A stretch of DNA of 64,000 bases from Intestinimonas butyriciproducens. GTDB taxonomy: Bacteria > Bacillota > Clostridia > Oscillospirales > Oscillospiraceae. Positions within the stretch are counted from its first letter, which is position 1, and each line of letters opens with the position of its first letter. Positions 50,896-59,687 of this stretch are shown in pieces. The notes below the pieces were generated by a model. The model saw only the letters and a list, made by a program, of their open reading frames with translations, searched no databases and was not told the DNA's origin. A program made the position numbers and the translations under genes. Location: positions 806,001 through 870,000 of the forward strand of contig NZ_CP011524.1 of assembly GCF_004154955.1 (NCBI RefSeq), read 5' to 3'.

Positions 50896-52005
50896 ATGGG
50901 AAAGGCGGAGGATTATATCGAGGAGGCTCTGGCCGCCTATGAGCTGGGGGCCCCTGTGGTGGGGTCGGTCCGATTCGGGGAGGGCCATATCAACGATACC
51001 TTCTGCGTTCATACCCAGCCTCCGGATGGGGCGTGCAGACGTTTTATTCTCCAGCGCATCAGCGCCGCCGCCTTTGGGAATCCGGAACAGCTCATGCGGA
51101 ATGTGGTGGGCGTCACCGACTATCTGAAGAAGGTGATCGCCTGGGAGGGGGGAGATCCCGACCGGGAGACACTGACCATCCTGCGCACCCGGACCGGGAC
51201 GTGCTACTTCACCGACCGTGCGGGCGGGGCCTGGCGGTGCACCCCCTTTATTGAACATACGGTCTGCCTCCAGGCGGCGGAGACGCCGGAGCTGTTTTAT
51301 GCCTCTGCCAAGGCGTTCGGGCGATTTCAGCGCCTGTTGAAGGACTATCCCGCGGACACGCTTTTTGAGACCATTGAAAAGTTTCACGATACGGAAAACC
51401 GGCTGCGGAATTTCCGAAAGGCGCTGGAGGCGGACAAGCTGGGCCGGGCGGCCGGGGTGAGGGATGAGGTGGAATTTGTGCTCCGGCGGTCGGCGGACTG
51501 TTCCGTGGCGCTGGAGGCGCAGAGGGCGGGGAAACTCCCCCTGCGCGTCACCCATAACGACACCAAGCTCAACAACGTGCTCATGGACGAGAAGACGGGA
51601 GAGGGGATCTGCGTCATCGATCTGGATACCGTGATGCCCGGCCTGGCCATCAATGATTTCGGGGACTCCATCCGCTTCGGCGCCAACCACTCCGCCGAGG
51701 ACGAACGGGATCTCTCCAAGGTGAATTTTGACTTGGGCCTTTTTGAGGTCTATACCAAGGGCTTCCTAGAGGGCTGCGGAGGGATCCTCACGCCCGCGGA
51801 ACTGGAGTATCTGCCATGGGGGGCCAAACTCATGACGCTGGAGTGCGGGATCCGCTTCCTCACCGACTATCTGGAGGGCGATCATTACTTTGCCGTCCAC
51901 CGGGCAGGGCAGAATTTGGACCGCTGCCGCACCCAGTTCAAGCTGGTCTCCGATATGGAGCGGTGCTGGGATGATATGGCGGCGGCCGTTCGGAAGTACG
52001 CATGA
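50896..52005 (+). CDS. nahK: N-acetylhexosamine 1-kinase
   Basis: Aminoglycoside-phosphotransferase-fold kinase of 369 residues, matching NahK (lnpB) in length and motifs. GEGHINDTF forms the N-terminal nucleotide loop, HNDTKLNN contains the catalytic Asp, and DLDTVM binds the metal. It phosphorylates the GlcNAc or GalNAc freed by GH112. The start overlaps closely with the preceding stop, so expression is coupled. Confidence 0.92.
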   Translation: MGKAEDYIEEALAAYELGAPVVGSVRFGEGHINDTFCVHTQPPDGACRRFILQRISAAAFGNPEQLMRNVVGVTDYLKKVIAWEGGDPDRETLTILRTRTGTCYFTDRAGGAWRCTPFIEHTVCLQAAETPELFYASAKAFGRFQRLLKDYPADTLFETIEKFHDTENRLRNFRKALEADKLGRAAGVRDEVEFVLRRSADCSVALEAQRAGKLPLRVTHNDTKLNNVLMDEKTGEGICVIDLDTVMPGLAINDFGDSIRFGANHSAEDERDLSKVNFDLGLFEVYTKGFLEGCGGILTPAELEYLPWGAKLMTLECGIRFLTDYLEGDHYFAVHRAGQNLDRCRTQFKLVSDMERCWDDMAAAVRKYA

Positions 52006-52020
52006 TCCCATCCGCAAAAG

Positions 52021-52057
52021 GAAAACGCGCGGTGATCTGTCACCGCGCGTTTTCCCG
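52021..52057 (+). terminator. Terminator of the AraC-galE-nahK operon
   Basis: 15-nt perfect arms GAAAACGCGCGGTGA/TCACCGCGCGTTTTC with loop TCTG, ending in a short T stretch. Confidence 0.85.
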
Positions 52058-52128
52058 CTCTTTTCCACAAAACGGCAGGACGCTTTTTGTGGGAATATGA
52101 AAACTGCACAAAGTTTATCAAAATTAAC

Positions 52129-52157
52129 TTGACAACAACTATCCACATTGCTATGAT
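52129..52157 (+). promoter_or_regulatory. Promoter of the Rrf2-type regulator gene
   Basis: TTGACA, 17-nt spacer, TATGAT with upstream TGC extended -10; start predicted about 40 bp before the GTG start codon. Confidence 0.8.
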
Positions 52158-52203
52158 GGCACTAGAACAAAATGGCAATGGAGACACAGGGGAGGGATGC
52201 GGC

Positions 52204-52617
52204 GTGCTGATTACCAGAGAGACGGATTATGCCCTTCGGGTCCTTCGGGCGCTGTCGGAGGGGGAGCAGCTCACAGCGGGAGACATCTCTGAACAGCAGA
52301 TGGTGCCCAAGCCGTTTGCCTATAAGATCATCAAGAAGCTGAGCAAGGCGGGATTCGTGCGCATTACCAGAGGTGCTGACGGCGGTTGCCGTCTGGCTGT
52401 GGGACTGGACAAGGTGACGCTTTATGATCTGATGGCGGCAATGGAAGAGGACAGTGCAGTCATCGCCTGCATGGAGCCGGGCTATTCCTGCCCTTGGCGG
52501 GAAGCCCACGGAGGCTGCATGGTTCACTGCCGGCTGGGGCTTGTACAGCAAAGGCTGCATGAGGAGCTGCGGGGACATACGCTCCAGGAGCTGATTTTTG
52601 GCACGGCTGCGGAGTGA
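52204..52617 (+). CDS. Rrf2-family transcriptional regulator
   Basis: Regulator of 137 residues from GTG at 52204 behind GGGGAGGG. The N-terminal winged helix is LITRETDYALRVLRAL. The C-terminal half has four cysteines in CMEPGYSCPWREAHGGCMVHC; three such cysteines usually hold an Fe-S cluster in Rrf2 proteins (IscR, NsrR, RsrR). It probably senses O2, NO or redox state. The fusion dehydrogenase and flavodiiron genes follow directly, with a symmetric site between. Confidence 0.92.
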   Translation: MLITRETDYALRVLRALSEGEQLTAGDISEQQMVPKPFAYKIIKKLSKAGFVRITRGADGGCRLAVGLDKVTLYDLMAAMEEDSAVIACMEPGYSCPWREAHGGCMVHCRLGLVQQRLHEELRGHTLQELIFGTAAE

Positions 52618-52622
52618 GTTTT

Positions 52623-52658
52623 TTATCCAAATTGTGGATAAAATTTATCCAATATAAT
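52623..52658 (+). promoter_or_regulatory. Probable Rrf2 operator and promoter of the fusion gene
   Basis: TTATCCA-AATTG-TGGATAA (52623-52641) is a perfect inverted repeat; a third half-site TTTATCC follows at 52644-52650. A -10 TATAAT is at 52653-52658, so the operator overlaps the -35 region. The predicted leader is very short, with the AAAGGAGG RBS at 52667. Confidence 0.6.
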
Positions 52659-52681
52659 CAATGACCAAAGGAGGCAGAGAT

Positions 52682-54589
52682 ATGAATTTCCAGACAACAA
52701 AGCAGCACGAGGAATTTCGGGCCAAGGTGAGAGCCTTTGCCGAATCCGAGGTGAAGCCGGTGGCGTTTCTTCTGGACAAAGAGAACCGCTTCCCGGACGA
52801 GATCGTAAGCAAGATGGGAGCACTGGGCCTGATGGGTGTGCCCTATCCCACGGAATACGGCGGGGCGGGATTGGACGTGCTCAGCTATGCCATTGCCGTG
52901 GAGGAGCTCTCGCGGGTAGACGGCGGCACCGGCGTGATCCTCTCTGCCCATGTATCCCTGGGCTCATGGCCCATCTTCGCCTACGGTACGGATGAGCAGA
53001 AGAGGAAATACCTGGCGCCTCTGGCCAGGGGGGAGAAGATCGGCGCGTTCGGACTCACGGAGCCCAACGCAGGCTCCGATGCCGGCGGTACGGAGACCAC
53101 CGCCGTCCTCAAGGGCGACCACTATATCCTGAACGGGGGAAAGATCTTTATTACCAACGCCCCCAAGGCGGATACCTATGTGGTGTTTGCCGTCACCACG
53201 CCGGACATCGGCACCCGAGGCATCAGCGCTTTTATCGTGGAAAAGGATTTCCCCGGCTTTGATTTCGGCGACCACTATGACAAAATGGGCATCCGCTCCT
53301 CTTCCACCGCGGAACTGATTTTCAATAACGTGCCGGTACCCAGAGAGAACCTGCTAGGCAAGGAGGGAGAGGGCTTCAAGATTGCCATGGCGACTCTGGA
53401 TGGAGGGCGTATCGGCATTGCCTCCCAGGCTCTGGGGATCGCACAGGGGGCCTATGACTCGGCTGTGGAATATGCCAAGGAACGGGTCCAGTTTGGAAAG
53501 CCCATCGGGTTCCAGCAGTCCATCTCCTTCAAGCTGGCGGATATGGCCACCAAGCTGCGCTGTGCCCGGATGCTGATTTATTCGGCGGCCGAGCTCAAAG
53601 AGCACCACGAGCCTTACGGCATGGAGTCCGCCATGGCCAAGATGTACGCCTCCGACATCGCGCTGGAAGTCACCAACGACGCGCTCCAGATCTATGGCGG
53701 CGCCGGCTTCATGAAGGGTATGGATGTGGAGCGTGCCTACCGGGACGCGAAGATCACCACGATTTATGAAGGCACCAACGAGATCCAGCGGGTGGTCATC
53801 GCCTCTCACATTCTGGGCAAGCCGCCCAGGGATGCGGGGTCCTCCAGCCAGCCGAAGAAGCCGGCGCCCGTCACCGGCGTGCGGAAAAAGCGCATTCTCA
53901 GGGACGGCTCCGCCGAAGAGCAGGTGCAGGAGCTGGTGGAGTGTCTCAAAAAGGATGGCCACGACTTCACTGTAGGGATCCCCATGGACACCCCCATTGC
54001 CCGGGCCGAGCGGGTGGTCTCCGCCGGACAGGGCATCGGAGACCAGAAGAATATGAAGCTCATTGAGCGGCTGGCCAAGGCCGCCGGAGCTGCGGTGGGC
54101 GCCTCCCGCCCCGTGGCGGAGACACTTAAATATGTGCCTCTGGACCGGTATGTGGGCATGTCTGGTCAGAAGTTCACCGGCAATCTGTACATCGCCTGCG
54201 GAATCTCCGGCGCGGTTCAGCACCTCAAGGGCATCAAAGACGCCTCCACCATCGTGGCCATCAACAAGAACGCCGGCGCTCCCATTTTCAAAAACTGCGA
54301 CTACGGCATCGTGGGCGATGTAAATGAGATCCTGCCCCTGCTGGCCAAAGCCTTGGGTACAGGCGACAAGCTGCCCGCCCCGCCCATGGTCAAAATGAAG
54401 CGTCCCACGCCTCCCAAGCCGGAGCCCATCGGAAAACGGTATGTCTGCGGCGGCTGCGGCTACGAGTATGTCCCTGAGCTGGGAGACGAGGACGCAGAGA
54501 TCGCCCCGGGCACCCTTTTTGAGAAGCTGCCGGAGGATTGGGTCTGTCCCGAATGCGCCGAGGGTAAGCACATGTTCATTGAAGTATGA
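52682..54589 (+). CDS. Acyl-CoA dehydrogenase-EtfA FAD domain-rubredoxin fusion
   Basis: A 635-residue fusion starting at ATG 52682 behind AAAGGAGG. Residues 1 to about 385 are a complete acyl-CoA dehydrogenase with FAD contacts ([23 protein letters not shown]) and catalytic Glu363 in IYEGTNEIQ. About 395-565 is the FAD-binding C-terminal half of Etf alpha ([51 protein letters not shown]), with no EtfB or EtfA N-terminal half. The last about 50 residues are rubredoxin: Cys589/Cys592 and Cys622/Cys625. Electrons can pass from acyl-CoA via two FADs to the rubredoxin iron and on to the flavodiiron protein encoded next. Confidence 0.95.
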   Translation: MNFQTTKQHEEFRAKVRAFAESEVKPVAFLLDKENRFPDEIVSKMGALGLMGVPYPTEYGGAGLDVLSYAIAVEELSRVDGGTGVILSAHVSLGSWPIFAYGTDEQKRKYLAPLARGEKIGAFGLTEPNAGSDAGGTETTAVLKGDHYILNGGKIFITNAPKADTYVVFAVTTPDIGTRGISAFIVEKDFPGFDFGDHYDKMGIRSSSTAELIFNNVPVPRENLLGKEGEGFKIAMATLDGGRIGIASQALGIAQGAYDSAVEYAKERVQFGKPIGFQQSISFKLADMATKLRCARMLIYSAAELKEHHEPYGMESAMAKMYASDIALEVTNDALQIYGGAGFMKGMDVERAYRDAKITTIYEGTNEIQRVVIASHILGKPPRDAGSSSQPKKPAPVTGVRKKRILRDGSAEEQVQELVECLKKDGHDFTVGIPMDTPIARAERVVSAGQGIGDQKNMKLIERLAKAAGAAVGASRPVAETLKYVPLDRYVGMSGQKFTGNLYIACGISGAVQHLKGIKDASTIVAINKNAGAPIFKNCDYGIVGDVNEILPLLAKALGTGDKLPAPPMVKMKRPTPPKPEPIGKRYVCGGCGYEYVPELGDEDAEIAPGTLFEKLPEDWVCPECAEGKHMFIEV

Positions 54590-54608
54590 CTGAGAGGGGG
54601 ATTTTAAG

Positions 54609-55814
54609 ATGTATTGCGTGAGAAATGTCACCGAGGACCTCTACTGGGTGGGGGCCAACGATCACCGGCTGGCCCTCTTTGAGAATATCCATCCCATCCC
54701 CAGAGGGGTGTCCTACAACGCCTACCTGCTGCTGGACGAGAAGTCCGTTCTCTTCGACACGGTGGACTGGTCGGCCTGCCGCCAGCTCCTGGAGAATGTG
54801 GAGCACCTCCTGGGCGGGAGGGGGCTGGATTACCTGGTCATCAATCATATGGAGCCCGACCACGGGGCCTCCATCGAGGAGATCCTGCTTCGCTATCCGA
54901 AGGTGAAGATCATCTCCACGGAGAAGGCATTTATGCTCATGCGCCAGTTCGGGTTTCAAGTGGACGGTCACGAGTTGATCGAGGTAAAAGAGGGGGACAC
55001 ACAGTCCTTTGGAAAGCACGTGGTCACCTTTGTAGCCGCCCCCATGGTCCACTGGCCGGAGGCCATGGTCACCTTCGATACCACCAACGGGGTCCTGTTC
55101 TCCGCCGACGCGTTCGGCGCCTTCGGAGCGCTGGACGGCAAGCTCTTTGCCGATGAGGTAGACTTTGACCGCGACTGGATCGATGACGCCCGAAGGTACT
55201 ATACCAATATTGTGGGCAAGTATGGCCCTCACGTCATGCACTTGCTGAAAAAAGCGGGGACCATTGATATCAAGATGCTCTGCCCCCTCCATGGTCCCGT
55301 TTGGCGGGAGAATATCCCCTATCTTCTGGATAAGTATGTCCACTGGGCCACCTATGAGCCGGAAGAGAAAGGTGTGGTGGTGGCGTACGCCTCCATGTAC
55401 GGAAACACTGAGGCGGCGGCCCAGGCGTTGGCGTCCAAACTGTGCGAAAAGGGCATGACCAATGTATGGCTGTATGACGTGAGCAATACCCACGTTTCCT
55501 ATCTCATTTCCGAGACCTTCCGCCTGTCCCATGTGGTGCTGGCCTCAGTGACTTACAATTTGGGCATCTATCCTGTCATGCACGGTTTTCTCCAGGATAT
55601 GAAGGCCCTCAACCTGCAAAAGCGCACTGTGGCCATCGTGGAGAATGGCTCCTGGGCCTGTAAATCAGGCGATCTCATGCAGAAGTTCCTGGACGATGAG
55701 ATGAAGGGCATGACCGTACTGAATGAGAGGCTCAGTCTGGCCTCCTCCCTGGGGGAGGGCAAAGAGGCGGAGCTGGACGCCTTGGCCAACGCCATTCTGG
55801 CATCTATGCAGTGA
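54609..55814 (+). CDS. Flavodiiron protein (A-type flavoprotein)
   Basis: Flavodiiron protein of 401 residues that reduces O2 to water and/or NO to N2O. The N-terminal metallo-beta-lactamase-fold domain has diiron ligands His80, Glu82, Asp84 and His85 in HMEPDH, then His in MVHWPE, Asp in SADAFG and His in LHGPVW. The C-terminal flavodoxin domain (from about residue 255) has ASMYGNTE for FMN. Rubredoxin is the usual donor, and here it is fused to the dehydrogenase encoded 19 bp upstream. Confidence 0.95.
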   Translation: MYCVRNVTEDLYWVGANDHRLALFENIHPIPRGVSYNAYLLLDEKSVLFDTVDWSACRQLLENVEHLLGGRGLDYLVINHMEPDHGASIEEILLRYPKVKIISTEKAFMLMRQFGFQVDGHELIEVKEGDTQSFGKHVVTFVAAPMVHWPEAMVTFDTTNGVLFSADAFGAFGALDGKLFADEVDFDRDWIDDARRYYTNIVGKYGPHVMHLLKKAGTIDIKMLCPLHGPVWRENIPYLLDKYVHWATYEPEEKGVVVAYASMYGNTEAAAQALASKLCEKGMTNVWLYDVSNTHVSYLISETFRLSHVVLASVTYNLGIYPVMHGFLQDMKALNLQKRTVAIVENGSWACKSGDLMQKFLDDEMKGMTVLNERLSLASSLGEGKEAELDALANAILASMQ

Positions 55815-55887
55815 TACGGCCCCCTCCGCCCGCCCAGGGCGCCGCCGCGTATTCCCACTCAGGGACCAGTCGTTTTGGGGGTCCCGT

Positions 55888-55931
55888 AAAGAGACGTCCT
55901 CCGTGCTGTTCAGCACGGAGGACGTCTCTTT
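55888..55931. terminator. Bidirectional terminator
   Basis: 20-nt perfect arms (55888-55907 and 55912-55931) with loop GTTC, ending CTCTTTTG on the plus strand. It separates the flavodiiron gene from the convergent SDR gene. Confidence 0.85.
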
Positions 55932-55965
55932 TGTGCGTTGTGATCGCCGTGACGGCGGCGGGAAT

Positions 55966-56748
55966 TCAGACCATGTGTTCCCAGCCATACTGCGGATTCT
56001 GCGTACAGAATTTTCCGCCCGAGATGTAGACCTCGGTGCCGTTCATATATTCTGCGATGTCGCTGCTCAAAAAGACCAGCACTTTGGCCAGATCCTCAGG
56101 GCGGCCAAACCGACGGCAGGGGATGGCGGAGAGCAGGGCGTCCCGATTTCTGGCAATGTGATCCCTGGTGATCTCGGTGGCGATCAAGCCGGGGACATAG
56201 GCCAGCACCCGGATCTGGTCGGGGGCCAGCTCGGCGGCAAAGGAGCGCGTGAGAGAACTCACCGCGGATTTACACGCGCTGTAGGGCGCACGTCCGGCAT
56301 TCGGGATGACGGCGGAATAAGATGAGGCGTTCAGAATGACGCCGCCTCCGGTCTTGCGCATGTGCGCCGCCGCGATCTTGCATCCGGCAAAGACCGAGAT
56401 GAGCAGGGCCTCTGTACTGCTGCGGAATTCGTCGTAGCTGTAATCCATCAGGGACTTTGTCTGGTTGGAGGCGGCATTGTTGTACCAGACGTCAATTTTG
56501 CCGTAGGCCTCCGCCACTTCGTCGGCGAAGCGCTCCACGGCGGGGTAGTCGGTCACATCCAGGCTGCGGGCAAAAACGGAGTAGCCCGCGGCCTGAAACT
56601 CCCGGACCGCATCCTCCAGGCGGGCCTGTCCGCGGGAGCAGATGGCCACATGGCAGCCCTCCTTCAGATACTCCCACGCAACGGCCTTCCCAATGCCGCT
56701 GGAACCGCCGGTGATGACGACGGTCCGGCCGGTTAAACCAAGTTCCAT
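55966..56748 (-). CDS. SDR-family oxidoreductase
   Basis: Short-chain dehydrogenase of 260 residues; start ATG at 56748 behind GGGAGGT. The cofactor motif is TGGSSGIGKA, the catalytic set is Ser in ASSYS with Tyr and Lys in YSACK, and the substrate loop follows PGLIATEI. R and S features near the N-terminus favour NADP, though this is uncertain. The product is unknown. It is co-transcribed with the upstream metallo-beta-lactamase-fold gene. Confidence 0.88.
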   Translation of the reverse strand: MELGLTGRTVVITGGSSGIGKAVAWEYLKEGCHVAICSRGQARLEDAVREFQAAGYSVFARSLDVTDYPAVERFADEVAEAYGKIDVWYNNAASNQTKSLMDYSYDEFRSSTEALLISVFAGCKIAAAHMRKTGGGVILNASSYSAVIPNAGRAPYSACKSAVSSLTRSFAAELAPDQIRVLAYVPGLIATEITRDHIARNRDALLSAIPCRRFGRPEDLAKVLVFLSSDIAEYMNGTEVYISGGKFCTQNPQYGWEHMV

Positions 56749-56792
56749 ACATGATGACCTCCCATGTCGATTCGTTTTTGGAACGCAAGATC

Positions 56793-57626
56793 TTATGCTT
56801 TGAAGGCGCTTTGCTGTTCCAACGCATCCAACTGTGCCAGAAAGCTGTCGGCCATTTCGGCCCAAAGGGCGGGGTCACACTGCGGATAGTCCCGGTCTCC
56901 ATACTGTTTCAGCCGTTCCAACATGGATGTGTTTTCCGGATGAGAGCCCAGGGCGATGTCCACGGGCAGAGCGCGGAGCCGCTCCATGGAACGGCGGTAT
57001 TCCCCGCGCAGAGATACGGGCAGGCCGGTGTGGCGCAGAAAGCCGTCACTGAGCGTGTTGAGTCCCAAACCGCCGTGCATGGCACAGCGGTAGAGCCTCC
57101 CTGTCGCCTCGTCTGTGTCCTCAAAATAGAAGGAAGTGCAGCCGGGCGTGTGCCCCGGGGTAGAGAACGTGTGGATCGAAAAGCGCCCTTGTACAATGGG
57201 CGTGTCCTCCCGATACACCTCATCTACGGCAAAGGGCGTAAAGGGGTAGCGGTCCGGGTAGATAAGGCTTTGGTGGGACTCCTCCAGGAAAAACAAATCT
57301 CGCTCTCCGAGGTAGATCCGGGCCTGGGGGGCGAGTCCCTGCAGAAAGCGGGCGCCGCCACAGTGATCATAATGGGCGTGGCTCAGGAGAATAGCACGGA
57401 TATCCTTGGGGTCGAAACCCAGCGTGCAGATGGAGTAGACCAACAGGTGGAGGGTGGGCTGCATCGCGGTATCCAGCAGCAGCAGCCCGTCACCGGTATC
57501 GAAGAGATAGGCGCCTACCCAGCGATTCCCGCTGACATAATAGACATGGGGCGCGACGTGGAAGGGGGGCTGCCACCAGTCCCAGGGGCTGTCGCAGCAG
57601 GCGCGCATATATTCGGTGGGCCGCAT
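56793..57626 (-). CDS. Metallo-beta-lactamase-fold hydrolase
   Basis: MBL-fold protein of 277 residues; start ATG at 57626 behind GGGAGGA. The metal-binding HAHYDHCGG motif and later GHTPGCTSFY His are present, with a final His near GSHPENTS. No signal peptide is seen. Substrate is unknown; lactonases, thioesterases and glyoxalases share this fold. The gene precedes the SDR gene by 44 bp on the same strand. Confidence 0.87.
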   Translation of the reverse strand: MRPTEYMRACCDSPWDWWQPPFHVAPHVYYVSGNRWVGAYLFDTGDGLLLLDTAMQPTLHLLVYSICTLGFDPKDIRAILLSHAHYDHCGGARFLQGLAPQARIYLGERDLFFLEESHQSLIYPDRYPFTPFAVDEVYREDTPIVQGRFSIHTFSTPGHTPGCTSFYFEDTDEATGRLYRCAMHGGLGLNTLSDGFLRHTGLPVSLRGEYRRSMERLRALPVDIALGSHPENTSMLERLKQYGDRDYPQCDPALWAEMADSFLAQLDALEQQSAFKA

Positions 57627-57689
57627 AAGAACATTCCTCCCGGCGGGAAAGGTCCGGCACATCAGGGGATGGACCTCCGATTTTTGACT

Positions 57690-57718
57690 AGTATAAATCG
57701 GGTGTGGCCAGAAGGCAA
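57690..57718 (-). promoter_or_regulatory. Promoter of the MBL-SDR operon
   Basis: Minus strand TTGCCT, 17-nt spacer, TATACT, about 65 bp upstream of the start codon. Confidence 0.6.
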
Positions 57719-57778
57719 GCAAAAAATAAAAAATTTTTCTCAGTGTGTTTTTTGAACCGGCGCATATTTCTTGAGCGG

Positions 57779-57790
57779 GCAAACGTTTGC
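57779..57790. promoter_or_regulatory. LacI/PurR-like palindrome
   Basis: GCAAACGTTTGC, a perfect 12-bp palindrome with central CG in the divergent gap between the MBL and MaoC genes. The remaining 57.63-57.94 kb is AT-rich with no gene. Confidence 0.4.
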
Positions 57791-57938
57791 GGGGAAACAT
57801 TAGATCAAAAAATAACAAATGATAATTTGATTAGTAATGTACAAAAAGAGATGGAAGAAATACAATCCGAATAAACAAAGTGCCGAAAAATAAGGCTTGT
57901 TTCAAAAAAGAGAGAAAATTTTAGAGGGGGATCAAGCG

Positions 57939-58412
57939 ATGAAAAAAGACTTGGAGCAGCAGATATATTTTGAGGATATGGAGATCGGGGACAAGGTGGT
58001 AAGCGTGGGGCGGACGATCACCGAGGCGGATATCGTGAGCTTCGCGGGGCTGACTGGGGACTACAATACGCTGCACACGGACGCGGAGTTTGCCAAGGGA
58101 TCCATTGCCGGGCAGCGACTGGCCCACGGTATGCTGCCCCTTACATACTCCTCGGGGCTTTTCACACGGACGAGCTACAACCAGGCCATGATGGCGCAAA
58201 TGGCGGCGCTGACGGAGATCAACTGGAAGTTCAAAAAGCCGGTTCTCATTGGGGATACGATCCACGTGGAGCAGGAGGTCATCGAAAAGGCGGACCCCCG
58301 GCCGGAGAGCGATATGGGGAAGGTCACCTTCCTGCGCACCATCTTCAACCAGCGGGGCGAGATCGTCCAGCAGGGTGAGTTCAAGCAGTTGATCCGTAAA
58401 TATCCGAAATAA
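57939..58412 (+). CDS. MaoC-family (R)-enoyl-CoA hydratase
   Basis: Hot-dog-fold dehydratase of 157 residues; ATG at 57939 behind GAGGGGG. The catalytic Asp/His lie in GDYNTLHTD and the AGQRLAHGML segment is typical of MaoC. It hydrates enoyl-CoA to (R)-3-hydroxyacyl-CoA or the reverse. As first gene of the dehydratase operon it may act on the enoyl-CoA product, or serve a bypass. Confidence 0.88.
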   Translation: MKKDLEQQIYFEDMEIGDKVVSVGRTITEADIVSFAGLTGDYNTLHTDAEFAKGSIAGQRLAHGMLPLTYSSGLFTRTSYNQAMMAQMAALTEINWKFKKPVLIGDTIHVEQEVIEKADPRPESDMGKVTFLRTIFNQRGEIVQQGEFKQLIRKYPK

Positions 58413-58459
58413 AGACAAATAAGAGGATTCAAAAACAAAATTGGAAGGGAAGGGTATTC

Positions 58460-59641
58460 ATGCAGGCTCTGGAAGGATTGAAAGTAGTTGAAGTAGGCAA
58501 TATTCTGGCAGGCCCGTGGTGTGGGACGATGATGGCGGATTTCGGCGCCGACGTCATCAAGGTGGAACCCCCCAAGGGCGGCGACCTCATGCGGAATATG
58601 GGGCGCATCAAAGACATGTGGTACGCGGTGGAGGGACGGAATAAACGCTGCGTCACGCTGAACCTGAAGTCGGAGAAGGGCAAGGAGATGCTCACCGACC
58701 TGATCAAAGATGCGGATATCCTGATCGAGAACTTCCGCCCGGGCGTATTCAAGCGGCTGGGCTTTACATGGGAGTCCCTGCATGCCCTCAACCCCCGGCT
58801 GGTGTATGTAACGTCATCCGGATACGGACAGACCGGACCCAACAGCCACAAGCCCGGGTTTGACCGCATTGGCCTGGCGCTGGGCGGGTTCCTGGAGATC
58901 ACCGGTTTCCCCGGCGAGCCCCCTGTGAAGCCCGGCATCTCGGTGGCCGACTTCTACACGGCCATGTTTGCGTGTATGGGCGCCATGTTCGCCATCTATA
59001 ACCGGGATGTGGTCGGGACCGGAGAAGGGCAGATGATCGACTGCTGCCTGACGGAATCGATGCTCCGCCTCCAGGAGAGCATTATCGCGGAGTACAGCTA
59101 TGACGGCACGATCCGGACCCGTATCGGCAACGGTACGCTGGTGACGGTCCCCTCCGGACACTTCCTCACCAAGGACGGAAAGTACTTGGTGCTCTCCGTC
59201 TCGGGCGACAAACTGTTCAAGCAGTGGTGCGAATCCATCGGCAGGCCGGAGTTGGCGGAGGTCGAAGACTATAAGACCGGCGCGGGGAGGACGGCCAACC
59301 GGGAGGAGATCAATGCTATCTGCGCCGAATGGGCCAGGGAGCACACCATTGAGGAGTGCCTGGAGGTCTTGGGCGACGACATTCCCAACTGTCCTGTCTA
59401 CAATGTGGCGGACATCATGCAGGACGAGCATTTCAAGGCACGCAACGCCATCGTGGATGTGGATACGGAACAGTTCGGCACACTGAAAATGCAGAACTGC
59501 GTGCCGAAGATGTATGGTACGCCCGGCGAGATCAAGTGGGCGGGCGCCCCTCTGGGCAAATTCAACGAGGAGGTTTACGGCGAAAAGCTGGGACTTACGC
59601 CGGAAGACTTGGCAAAACTCAAAGAGGAAGGCGTCATCTGA
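58460..59641 (+). CDS. Family III CoA-transferase (CaiB/HadA/FldA type)
   Basis: CoA-transferase of 393 residues. The catalytic aspartate is Asp164 in ISVADFYT, and the N-terminal LEGLKVVEVGNILAGPWCG is typical. In 2-hydroxyacid fermentations this class moves CoA from the enoate or acyl-CoA product onto the 2-hydroxyacid. It lies between MaoC and the activator gene, the standard arrangement. The exact acid cannot be deduced. Confidence 0.92.
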   Translation: MQALEGLKVVEVGNILAGPWCGTMMADFGADVIKVEPPKGGDLMRNMGRIKDMWYAVEGRNKRCVTLNLKSEKGKEMLTDLIKDADILIENFRPGVFKRLGFTWESLHALNPRLVYVTSSGYGQTGPNSHKPGFDRIGLALGGFLEITGFPGEPPVKPGISVADFYTAMFACMGAMFAIYNRDVVGTGEGQMIDCCLTESMLRLQESIIAEYSYDGTIRTRIGNGTLVTVPSGHFLTKDGKYLVLSVSGDKLFKQWCESIGRPELAEVEDYKTGAGRTANREEINAICAEWAREHTIEECLEVLGDDIPNCPVYNVADIMQDEHFKARNAIVDVDTEQFGTLKMQNCVPKMYGTPGEIKWAGAPLGKFNEEVYGEKLGLTPEDLAKLKEEGVI

Positions 59642-59687
59642 ACCTATGACCCTCCGGATGAGAAAAGTTCGAAAGGCGGAGAGAAGA

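Noticed and set aside
48841-51690. 949-codon minus-strand frame opposite galE, nucleotidyltransferase and nahK
   Set aside because: All three plus-strand genes have intact catalytic motifs and coupled RBSs.
55966-56748. SDR as the phloroglucinol reductase of the beta-diketone pathway
   Set aside because: It is more than 33 kb away under a different promoter, and general SDR motifs cannot set substrate. No support beyond family.
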